In this document: piece by piece, positions 1-10,073 of the stretch | Position numbering within the stretch: the first letter of the stretch is position 1 | How the letters are laid out: each line of letters begins with the position of its first letter | NCBI GenBank assembly: GCA_049999805.1 | Contig: JBNGIO010005877.1 | Location: 16,728-80,727, forward strand | Direction: 5' to 3' | Length of the DNA stretch: 64,000 nt | Origin: Folioceros fuciformis | Taxonomy: Eukaryota; Anthocerotophyta; Anthocerotopsida; Anthocerotales | Position numbers and translations under genes: made by a program | Notes under the pieces: model-generated | Told to the model about the DNA's origin: nothing | Database searches by the model: none | What the model saw: the letters and a program-made list of their open reading frames with translations, nothing else

Positions 1-1459
1 ATCTACACCAGTGTCCAGATGTGGGAGCAATCCCATGGGATGCAGGTCAAGCGAACCAAAGTAAAGGCATGGAAGCAGCCGGGACAAAGCTGGTGGACGG
101 ACGTGGATGGGGTAGTGCATAGTTTTTTAGTCGGGGAGAGGGGAACACCGGAAACCCGAGCAAGGCAAAATCAGTCAGTTTCAATTTGAGTAAGGAAGGA
201 TATTTGCCAATTGCTAATAACACCCCAACGGCAGGACATCCCTATGTCCTGTCTCCGGTCCCATCACCTGCAGGGCTATCCTGCGATTTCAAGAAAGATT
301 GTGTGTGCGACAAAGTTGGCTACATCATCTGCCCCAAGGACTCTCAATATTCTGTGTGGTGACTAAAATTTTGTACNNNNNNNNNNTGCCCCAAGGACTC
401 TCAATATTCTGTGTGGTGACTAAAATTTTGTACTTGGGTCTATTCCGATCAGATTTATCTGGCATGAAGCAATGGAATCGGTACTGGGAAAGCCGATCCT
501 GAGGGTGGCTCTACACAACATTCGGTAAGTCAACTTCCTGGCCACGGTGCACATCATTGCCTGCTGGAGCCATGTCAAGAACGCTGATACAGTGGCATGC
601 ACTCTACGAGGGTCTCGCCAGGTAGTCGACTTGCCTTGATCTTGTCCACCAACCAGCTGTTAGTTCTCTAAGGATGTGTGGAAATGCACTCTAGTGTCAT
701 TGGTATTGACCGCCTTATGCGCACCGTTTGAACCAGATTCAACTCCTCGTACATCAAAGAGCCCGGCCCAAGGAAACATCACTCCTAAAGCAGCACCAGA
801 ATTGTTGTGTGCTCTGGAGGGCTGGTACGCTCCTACAAGACGTTACCTTCGAAAGTTGATCAGCTGCATCAGAACTGCTGGGTTATATAGCTTCTGGGTC
901 ATCTTTGTACTGCAGTATTCTTAACCTCACTCAATGGGCCTTCTTGGGTTCTAAATTTGTTCGGATGGCAACCCTACCATTTTTTTGGCCCCGCTGTACA
1001 TGGACCTTCACATAGAGAACACACTCTTCGAGAGTGGGCTCGCGGATCCGAAGAGATGTCGAAGCCTAGGTTCCCCGGATTGGAAGTTGCAGATGCAAGC
1101 ATTTATCGCTACAGGCATTCTTTTTTTATTAGGAAGATCAGTTAGTACTATGATATTAGGAGTTGTCTGTTAAGATAAGCTAATTGCTTGTGTGGAATGC
1201 AAATGCCATGGACTCTCTCTAACAACTCACTCCACAACACTGCTCCGTTTACGACTGGTGTAAGTTCTAGGCTTCATTTTATATTAGCTCTTGCTGTGAA
1301 CAGACAGGGTAATAATAATCAACCGATCTGGAGGGCTGCACCATTACCGCTGACCAGCTGAAGTCCCTTTCTCGGATGAGTTCCAATACAGATGGGCCGC
1401 TCCACGAACTACTCCTGTCCACAATTTTTGCTAGGAGAACTTGATTCGCTACAACTTGC
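1..1459. other. No supported gene; includes a 10-N gap
   Basis: Short open frames occur on both strands, none longer than about 90 codons and none with a recognisable domain. The stretch holds a 10-N gap at 377-386 flanked by an exact 47-base duplication. Nothing else can be supported here. Confidence 0.6.
330..433. repeat. 47-base direct duplication flanking a 10-N gap
   Basis: Bases 330-376 and 387-433 are identical, with the 10-N gap between them. This is the pattern of two contig ends that overlap but were not merged, so it is probably an assembly artefact and not a biological repeat. Confidence 0.85.
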
Positions 1460-2533
1460 CTACATGCTAATTTGCCCTGTCGTACGGTGAGTGGTTTCAT
1501 TCTCGCCAGCTTCGTTGTCAAATTGTAAACAAATTCCATGCTTCTCGTGCAAAAGGTCCAAGACCAGAGATCCCAATCTTTCTAAAGCACTGCAGACTTC
1601 AGGATCGGTTTCATCTTCGTAACCCCGCTTAACTATTCTTGGTCCATTCACAGACTGAAATGCCTGTTTCCCTTCCTCCTGCTGTACTATCAAATAGATG
1701 GACTCAGCAGCCTCTAAGCGTATTCTGGGATCCTTCTCTACTTCACGTTCCATGGACAAGGGGACTGCTAGCTCTGCTGGCATGTTCCTTGTGTCCTCTT
1801 CTGGATAGATATGACTTCCAGCCAGAGGCAACAGTAGAGCAGGCCAGAGAAATTGCGAAACCTCTAGCAAGCTGGAGAGATGATTGTCAGCCTCAAAGCA
1901 GCAATTTCTGACCAGTCCTGTCACCCCCTTCTTCCGGATTAAGCTCTTGGCATCCATCTGGCGCAAAAGCATTTTAAGCAGTCCTCTCTTCCTATCCAGG
2001 AAAAGCTGGCGTCCCGAGGGAGTGGTGGTCAGATTTAGAAGAACTGCTGGCACATGCTCATACCTGTCTTCAGCGTCCTCATCCTCTGAATATCTGCTGA
2101 AAATCCTCACCAACCGGCTAACAAACAAGCCTGCCAGCTTTTGGTCTCCATCCTCCAGCATAATGGAGGCTCCCTTCTCTGACTGGCTCAAGTTCAAAAG
2201 CAGCATCACATACAGCCGAGTCACTGGAGCTCGCTGCGGCTGGAAGAGGAGCTCCATAACCCGCTGAACGACGCCGTCAGCCACCATCACTTCAGTGAAT
2301 CTGGCGTCTTGAGACAAGTTGACAAGACTGCCAGCTGCCTCCCTAGCAACGTCCATGTCTTCATCTCCAAGCGCTACCCGCAGAGGCGGAATAAGCGATG
2401 TAATCGTGCAGCCCAAAAGTCGAATACCCTCGTCTGTTCCGGTGTAACCTTGCACGATGCCCAGCGCAGTTTTCCGAACCTGCGGCGAGGGTGAGGACAA
2501 GAAGGCTACAAGCTCGTCCAATTCCGTTGCCAT
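1460..2533 (-). CDS. HGH1: HGH1-like armadillo-type protein
   Basis: A single uninterrupted frame of 357 residues, the length expected for the HGH1 family (about 340-390). The chain is helical repeats of armadillo/HEAT type: it opens with MATELDELVAFLSSPSPQVR, continues through AREAAGSLVNLSQD and AVLLNLTTTPSGRQLFLD, and has the family's central block with LIRKKGVTGLVRNCCFE and later DPRIRLEAAESIYLI. In yeast, Hgh1 is a cytosolic chaperone adaptor that helps elongation factor 2 fold with the CCT chaperonin. That role is carried over from the family and is not visible here. The start is the ATG at 2533; an in-frame GTG two codons upstream is not used. The last 20 or so residues are less conserved, so a small 3' intron cannot be fully excluded. 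No intron is seen. Confidence 0.88.
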   Translation of the reverse strand: MATELDELVAFLSSPSPQVRKTALGIVQGYTGTDEGIRLLGCTITSLIPPLRVALGDEDMDVAREAAGSLVNLSQDARFTEVMVADGVVQRVMELLFQPQRAPVTRLYVMLLLNLSQSEKGASIMLEDGDQKLAGLFVSRLVRIFSRYSEDEDAEDRYEHVPAVLLNLTTTPSGRQLFLDRKRGLLKMLLRQMDAKSLIRKKGVTGLVRNCCFEADNHLSSLLEVSQFLWPALLLPLAGSHIYPEEDTRNMPAELAVPLSMEREVEKDPRIRLEAAESIYLIVQQEEGKQAFQSVNGPRIVKRGYEDETDPEVCSALERLGSLVLDLLHEKHGICLQFDNEAGENETTHRTTGQISM

Positions 2534-2539
2534 CCCCAC

Positions 2540-4281
2540 CGCTCCGCAATCATCCAGACGCTAGCATTAGGTCAAGCAATGACCTGAATTTGAGTCAGAG
2601 ACAAAAGCCCAAGGCATTCATTCTATATCAGACTAAGACCTGATCACTTACAACTCGCTCATGTCTTCAAGACAGGCTCCACGCTGCTGCTCTGGACAGC
2701 GGGCTCTGAATCGCTTCCACGGACGACAAGCACGCCCTTGTTGTCGACAACCGGTGTAATCATCCCTCGTTGTTGTCACGGCACAAGGATGAATTCCAGG
2801 AGCTGACTCAGGACACACGGTGTCACAGCGTAGGCATGATAATGAGATTTGTGTCGCACATGTAGGCGGATCACCGGGTTACATCCGTTGTCAACCAGTC
2901 CTCAATTGCAATGCGCGGCCGTCATTGCACAGCCAAATAGCTCAACCTGGTCCTCAGTTTCCAAAGCAATAGCAAGCAAGACGCAGCATGATAAAATAAC
3001 AACAGTTATGATGAAGACCTCGGAGTGCAGGGAAAGATGGGCAAAAGTGGGGAGAAAGAGATTGTGTTTGGAACCACATGATGTCCAATGATCAAGCTCG
3101 CAGCACCAGCATGTGGTATGGTGTGATCATAGAGTAGCACTGAGACGACAATCCCAATCTTTGGGGCACAGAAACGAAAGCATCCGGTCCTTTCCGACTG
3201 CGGAGCGAGACGCACATCGTCACAAACCTCATCACATGGAACAATATATATTGATTGATGAATATCTTTTCAAGAGGCGGCAGTGTTGCATATGGGGATG
3301 CAGGTCGCGGTACTGTTGGGACGGAGAATGCCGAGAAGCCTCGTGGACGGCCGCAAGCCCGTGGGAGCTCCCGCTGTCCTTGTGACCGCCCGCCCTGCGT
3401 GCAGCAGCCTGCAGGTGAGCTGCTCGCACACGTTCCTCACAAAACCTAGAAAAGAATTCAATGGAGGACTCGGATACGCTGTTACAATGCGTTTACTGGC
3501 GAAGCTTTTCCTGCGGATTCAAGTGTTCAGGCCCGGCATCCTGTCGGGTAAGGCTTCTTGGAGAATCCTCGTTAGCCTAGTGTGCACTGAGAGAAACTGG
3601 TAAGCACACACACTCCACAATATCGTCTCGACCTTTTTGCACTGGTCTGGAAGACAACATACAGTATGTAGCACGGCATATTAGGCGGAAGAATCCTCGT
3701 TCTCAGAACTGGCATCGTGGACGAGGCATAGAGACAATCTCGACTGTAGCGAAGCATTTCTTGCTGTGTGAGGAGCGTGACAATCAATGGAGACGCAAGT
3801 TAACCAACTAACTCCATGTGACCTTAACGGTCTGAGGTGCTGGCCAATCTGCGGCCGTCCAAGGAGCTGGATCCCACGGCTGTGACGGCTGCTGGCCGTG
3901 GCCTGCTCGCAGCCGCCAGTTACCTGGTGTGGCGTGAAAGGCTGGCGTCCCTTGCTTGCTTGTGGGAAACACATGAGGTTTACAGCCAGGACCAGTAGCC
4001 ACCTCTTTGGGATTCGGATAAGTGGTAAAAACGGGCAGGCAAAATTATCCATGGCCTACGCATCGTGGTAAACAGCAGCTCCGAGTCTGGGTCAGCTGGA
4101 GCCGCCAGGGTCCACCAACGGAATCGCCTTACGATCGGATGCTGCAGCGGATGCTGCCACACTGCCGTGCGTGTTTGTTGAGAGTGGGAGTGTCCATTTA
4201 GAAGCTCAGCTCGCCCGGTTCGCTTGGGGATGTAGCTGCAGACTGCAAAGAAGCCGGTGCCGATAGCTGCAGCTTGGGGGA
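2540..4281. other. Intergenic; no supported gene
   Basis: This is the divergent spacer between HGH1 and the lycopene cyclase gene, so it should hold both promoters. Several open frames of 60-120 codons overlap on both strands around 3.2-4.1 kb. None shows a domain, a consistent splice pattern or a convincing start. Confidence 0.5.
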
Positions 4282-6583
4282 ATGGCTTCCTTGAGAGTGT
4301 TGGGGCTGGGCGGCATTGGGTTGCAGCAGACGGGGTCCGAGCAACGCTGGGCTCCTCTCGGGGTGTGTTATCAGGAGAGGAGGATGTTGGGTTCGGGGTG
4401 CGGGAGAATGTGGGGCTCGGAATTGCTCGGCCCCGAGGCATGGAGGGGGCGTTTGCCAGGGATGAGGGCGGGGGCCAGGGCCGCCAGCACGTTGCTCGAG
4501 ATGGTGCCCGAGGTGAAGAAGGAGAGGCTGAAATTGGAGCTGCCACGCTATGATCCAAGCAGGAGGAAGGCTGCAGACCTGGTTGTGGTGGGAGCAGGGC
4601 CCGCAGGCCTGGCTGTGGCTCAGAAGGTTTCCAAGGAGGGGCTGGATGTGTGCGTTATTGATCCCTCTCCTCAGAGTGTGTGGCCCAATAATTATGGCGT
4701 CTGGGTTGATGAATTCGAGGCCATGGACCTGCTGGACTGCCTGGACTATACCTGGGGTAGTGCTGAGGTGTACCTGGATGACGACCGGAAGAAGTCTCTG
4801 GAGCGGCCTTACGGTAGAGTGAGTCGCACTCGCTTGAAGTCTAAGATGTTGGAGCAGTGTATAGCGAATGGCGTGCGATTCTATCAGTCCAAGGTACGGA
4901 TTGGGGCTCCCAGTGACTGGACACCTGTTGCTGTTTTGTGCATGCTGTTCGTCGTGGTTCCAATTTTGCATTTTCCTGTTACGTTGTTTCAATGTGTGAG
5001 GTTGTCGTGCAGGTGAAGAACGTTGCTCATCTGGAAGACCGGTCCTCCGTTTCATGTGAGGATGATGTGTCCATAGAAGCCGCAGTGGTCCTGGATGCAA
5101 CTGGCCACTCTAGGCGGTTGGTGAAATATGACAAGCCCTTCAATCCGGGGTACCAGATCGCGTATGGCATACTTGCAGAGGTGAATCTGAAACCTTGGTC
5201 GGAGGATGGCCCATGTCTGAGGGACAGATGCTGCTGGACTGTGACATTGACGAATTGAATTTGTCTTATTCTGTAGGTGGATTCGCATCCATTTGAAGTC
5301 GACAAGATGCTGTTCATGGACTGGAGGGACTCTCACTTGCGCAGCCACCCTGAACTGAGCAAAAGAAACAAGGAGCTTCCGACGTTTCTGTATGCCATGC
5401 CGTTCTCTTCAACCAGAATATTTCTGGGTCTGTATGACTGTTCATGTCTGTGGAATACCTTCATTCCTTTCAATGCTTCATCCTAGTGACTGGTCTCTTA
5501 CTTGTTATCTGTCTCTGTGCTATAACAGAGGAGACATCGCTGGTTGCGAGGCCAGGTGTGCCGATGGAGGTCATCCAGAGGAGGATGGAAGCCCGGCTCA
5601 AGCATCTCGGGATCAACGTAAAGAGCATCGAGGAAGACGAGTAGGATGCTCTTCTCTGCTTCAGACCGTCAGATTGTGCGCGCGAAGTTGACTAACATTC
5701 ATGTGTTTTCTCAGAAAATGTGTCATCCCCATGGGTGGTGTGCTACCTCTAATACCACAGCGCGTGTTGGGAATTGGAGGCACAGCAGGAATGGTGCATC
5801 CGTCGACTGGTGCGTAAACGACGGTCCCAGACGGGTTTGGTTAACGTTCGTGGAGTGGCATGGGCCACCCTAACTCACCCTAACGTTGGTGTTGTCGTGT
5901 GTGAGCAGGTTACATGGTGGCAAGGACTCTAGCAGCAGCCCCTATCTTAGCAGAATCCATTGTCCGTCGACTGGGAGGGTCACGAAGTGCTCCTGCCCCA
6001 GGAGGCGACAGTGTATCTACGCAATCTGCATCTACACCGGGGCTGCAATCCGAGGCTTCCACCAGCTCATCTGCAGAAGAATTGTCGGCTGGAGTGTGGG
6101 CCGATCTGTGGCCGGCTGAAAGACGAGAGCAGAGGGAGTTCTTTTGCTTCGGAATGGACGTCCTGCTTAAGGTAGAGCTGAAGTGGCAAATCACTCCCTC
6201 TTGCCCAACATAGATGAGCACATAAAGGGAAACGAAGCAGTCGTCGTGACATTCTTGTGTGTGTGTTTCAGCTTGATTTGGACGGAACAAGGCGTTTTTT
6301 CGATGCGTTTTTCGATCTGGAGCCCCACCATTGGCAGGGCTTTTTGTCCTCCCGACTCTACCTTGCTCAGGTGCGAAGCTCCCTCATCACCACATTTCGT
6401 TAGTCGATGTTATTCCGATCATGTACTGACATTTATTGTCTTACAATCTTGCAGTTGTTCACCTTTGGCCTGTCCCTTTTCTCCCATGCGAGCAATGTTA
6501 CCCGATTGGAGATCATGGTCAAAGGAACCGCTCCTTTGGCACAGCTGCTTAGAAATTTGGCTACCATGAAGCGGGAGTTGTAG
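4282..6583 (+). CDS. LCYB: Lycopene beta-cyclase, plastid
   Basis: Converts both ends of lycopene into beta-ionone rings to give beta-carotene, at plastid membranes. Eight exons: 4282-4893, 5013-5180, 5277-5427, 5529-5640, 5715-5809, 5909-6171, 6272-6370, 6455-6583. They sum to 1629 bases, 542 residues, and all introns are GT-AG. The first ~90 residues look like a transit peptide. The FAD-binding motif VVVGAGPAGLAVAQ follows at about residue 95, then NNYGVWVDEFE, VVLDATGHSRRLV, MDWRDSHL, the FLEET motif needed for cyclase activity (spanning the intron at 5428) and the C-terminal GIGGTAGMVHPSTGYMV. FLEETSLVARP identifies the beta type and argues against the epsilon type. Angiosperm homologues are commonly intronless, so seven introns are notable. 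The gene is convergent with the next one, 110 bases away. Confidence 0.95.
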
Positions 6584-6693
6584 GGAACTCGGTTTCTTTG
6601 TCTTCTTAAGTACTGCTTGCAATGATTTTGTCTTGATGTGATTTTGCTAGTACCAATGGAGGAAACTGGTGACGATCGTGGAAACGATCGCTA

Positions 6694-8672
6694 TTACAAA
6701 GAGAAAGGGTACTTGCGTTGGAAAGGGAGGGGCAGGGTGACGCCAGACTGTACAGCAGCAGCTAGTAGGTCAGATGAAGCATTAGCAGACGTCCCGCTCC
6801 GGGCAGGCAGATCGCCGGAGCAATAACGGACAACTTCCATCACCGATTTGGGAAAGAACCGATGCCGCTGTTCAGGCCTATCAACCGTCTCGATTCTAAC
6901 GGGAACTTGATCACCGTCAGCACTTCTCCTTGCAGCGTCACGGCATAGTTCTTCACAAACTAGTGTTATTGCGGGGGCGCCAGCGGCACCATCGGCAAGA
7001 CTGGAGGTCCCCGCAATAGAAACCGGACGAGCAAATTCCTTAGTAGGCTGCATCAAATCGTCTTGCTTCCCGAATAGATCTGGAGAATCTAAGTTTTGCA
7101 CTTCATCCCTTGCTCCAAAGCTGAAAGAGGATTCAGTTCGAGAAGCTACAGCTTCACCTTTGCTACCTTGGCCAACTTCATCTTGCCCAGACTGTTTAGA
7201 AGCTTGAGCTCCAGTGCCCCTCCCCTTAACTTCCTTTTCTTCACAACTTGGCAGTGTCTTGTAGCTCAAAAGCTTCACCTGATCCGGAGATACCTTGCTG
7301 GGCCGCACCACGGGACACGCCACAACTCCCCTTGGGCCATTTCCCAGACGCCGTATCGGGCAATGTTCTGCCCCAGCTTCACGTCTTTCGGATGGAGCAT
7401 GTCCCTCCACCCGTTCTACAATAGAGGATGCTCGTTCTGACCCCTTTCCATCATCATCTTCACTAACATGGTAATTGGTGGACATCCGCAACTTCCTCAC
7501 GAGCGAAGCCTGTGCTTGGACAGCTGTTTCCGCCGGATCACCTCTCGAGATCCTTGCCGGTCTGGCCACTTTTGACTGTTGCGCTGCTCCACTGGCTTCT
7601 GCTGTACCATGTAGAGACTGAGGACTGACACCAGTTTGTTCCTGCTTCACAGTGTACGGAACCTTCTGCGTTTTCTCCTGCCTGCTGCCATGCCCTGGCC
7701 CTCCTTGAACACATTCGGCCGAATCACCCAAAAAAACCCTAGCCGGCCTGGCTATTACCGATTGTTGTGCTGCCGCACTATTTTCTACTGTTCCATGCGA
7801 ACATGGAGGACTGCCACCAGTTTGCTCATGTTTCACAATGTGAGAAACCTTCTGCTTTTTGTTCTGCTTGTTGCTATGACTCGCACCTCCTTGATTAGCT
7901 TCGTCCGAATCACCTGTCGAAACCCTGGCACGTCTGAATACTTCTGACTGTTCCGCTACTCCACGGTCTTCAGTTATGCCATGCAGGGATTGAAGATTGC
8001 CACCAGTTTCATCCTCAGTCTTTCGCTCCAGCCTGTTGCAAGCATTGTAAAGCACAACAGCAACAACGGTGAGATTACGATCTGACACCAGTAGGCACGG
8101 CGGATGTTCTAGGAACAATCTAGCACAATTAAAAGGCGGTAGTGCTTGACCAACCAATCGACTGTGTCCTCCTGAGCTCGATCCTGGTCCATCAAAGATG
8201 ACCTCGCTGGACCACCACGACCAGGAGCCGGGCTTGAGCACGCGTCACTTCGGTCATCCTGGGGACTCTTCAGGACGCCACCATCCGCACATGAAGCGGC
8301 CGCCGACGGCTCCGCAAGGTCTCCACGGGAGATTCCGTACAAGCGTCTTCTTGGAGACTTGGACCGGTCACTCTCAAAAGCCCCGTTGAAACTATCTTTC
8401 GGAGAGCCCCATTCCACTCCATCTTGCGACTCCAAGTCTCCATAGTGGACCCTAGCACACTCGGGCGAGCTGGTGCTAACCGACCTTGTAGTGGGAGCTT
8501 CTGCTCTAGCGGGCCGGAGCTCTTCTGGAGTGAAATCTGCTGCGGCGTCCTTAGCTCTCCCACCTTCCCAATCCGGGAGAGAATTCAAAAGCTGCTCCTG
8601 CGAAGGCGAGATGAAACATTCCTCCGTGATCCGCTGCAATGCCATCGCCCCACATCCTCCCGCATTTCTCAT
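6694..8672 (-). CDS. Unrecognised 602-residue protein with internal repeats
   Basis: Two exons, 8203-8672 and 6694-8032, joined by a 169-base GT-AG intron whose acceptor follows a pyrimidine-rich tract. The joined frame has 602 residues. I do not recognise the family. The protein looks mostly disordered: rich in Ser, Gly, Ala, Gln and charged residues, with no membrane segment. Between about residues 165 and 355 it carries three imperfect copies of a unit of roughly 60 residues, each with SLHGT or a variant, then AAQQS, ARPAR and GDSAE-like blocks and a K/Q-rich stretch such as KQNKKQKVSHIVKHEQ. The basic clusters would suit a nuclear protein, but that is a guess. The start is the ATG at 8672. 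It ends tail to tail with LCYB. Confidence 0.6.
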
Positions 8673-8905
8673 GGTTGCACAACCCCAACGGTAAACGCCT
8701 CCTCGCTAACTGGCGCTCTCATGCACAGAGGCAGTTAGGTCTAGTCTGGTTACGTTTCGTTTCGTCCCGTTCCGTTCCCCACAGCATAAGACCGTCGTCC
8801 GCCTGCCGAGAGGAGCAAAAAATCTGCCCGCTTTCCGCCGAGCTTCAGCTTGTGTGCGTTGTACGTCACTAGTGGTTCCCGCTGAATCTGCCAATTCCGC
8901 TCATC

Positions 8906-9862
8906 ATGGGCCTCGAGGTGAGCTGCTTCTGGTTTTCTGCGTGCGAGAATTCTGTGGCTAGCTTTGAGGGGGATAGATTTCCGGGAATGCGATGGTGCTT
9001 GTCACGAGGTTTCGCTGACGTGAGAACTTGCGGCGATGCGGTGTTGGCGGTTTCTCTCCTGTGTAACGTGTGTGCTACTGGCGAGGGGCTGATTGCATGC
9101 GTGTGAACGTGAGTCCTAGGCAGCTTGTTGTGTCTGATGCATAGTGGTTTTCTGGTTTTGACGACACGCGACGGTACTATTTCTGCCTTGTTTGTTGTTC
9201 TTTTGAATTGAGCTGCTGTCTTTTGGAAGCCGTGTGAGGATGACGCAGCAGGTGTCTCTGGAACTGGAGTTGACTAACTTTCTCTGACGCGTTTGGGAGC
9301 AAAGGTTTTTGCTGTTGCCGCGCATGTTTTGAGTTCCTGATGTGTCTGGATTCCAAGGATGCATACCAGAATTGTGCAGTATTTCGCAATGAGCCGGGAC
9401 GCGCGTAAGTACGATTGTTGACTTGTGAATGGCAGGAGGACTTCAAGAAGGCGGCGGACGGCGCCCTGAAACTGCCAGAATCGACCAAAGATGATGACAA
9501 GCTTATTTTGTACGGATTGTTCAAGCAAAGCACCATCGGCGACGTGAATACAGGTAAATATTCGATGCCAGAGCTCCTCGTGTCTTGTGTGATATCACCG
9601 CGCTTGGCTGACAAGTGACTGTATCTGTCTCGCAGCTCGACCAGGACTCTTCGACTTGAAGGGGAAGGCTAAGTGGGACGCCTGGAACAATCTAAAAGGT
9701 AATTGATGACTCTGTGATTTGGCCGCTGCCTTCCCGCACCTTTGACACCGTTGGTATTGTAGCGTGGCCTAATTCGGCCTTTGTCTTCTTCGTTCAGGCA
9801 AATCCAAGGAGCAGGCCCAGCGGGAGTACATCACCAAGGTGGAGCAGCTCGCAGAGGCATGA
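8906..9862 (+). CDS. ACBP: Small acyl-CoA-binding protein
   Basis: Binds medium- and long-chain acyl-CoA esters in the cytosol and carries them between membranes and enzymes. Four exons: 8906-8917, 9436-9553, 9636-9698, 9798-9862. They sum to 258 bases, 85 residues, close to the usual 86-92 of small plant ACBPs. The first exon codes only MGLE and is followed by a 518-base intron; a tiny first exon before a long leader intron is typical of plant ACBP genes. Family signatures are [18 protein letters not shown] (the YGLFKQ acyl-CoA site), then [17 protein letters not shown], then EYITKVEQL. The gene is convergent with POLL; the two stop codons are about 210 bases apart. Confidence 0.95.
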
Positions 9863-10073
9863 GGACTGTCTCCGAGTAGGGCTCAGAGCCCTTTGGAGAA
9901 CTCCTAGGGAAGCAATACGCTAGGGGATGGTGTTGGCGAGCATGGAGACGGACGATGTTGCTAAGCAGTTGATTGCGTGGATACTACACATTACGTTTGG
10001 TCATAATACTACACAGTTCATTTGTTTTTCTCTCCGGCTGAGTATGTATTCAGATGAACACCATCACCGTAGC

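Noticed and set aside
4198-5100. 300-codon minus-strand frame over LCYB exon 1
   Set aside because: Overlaps well-supported LCYB coding sequence; no domain, His/Gln/Pro-rich.
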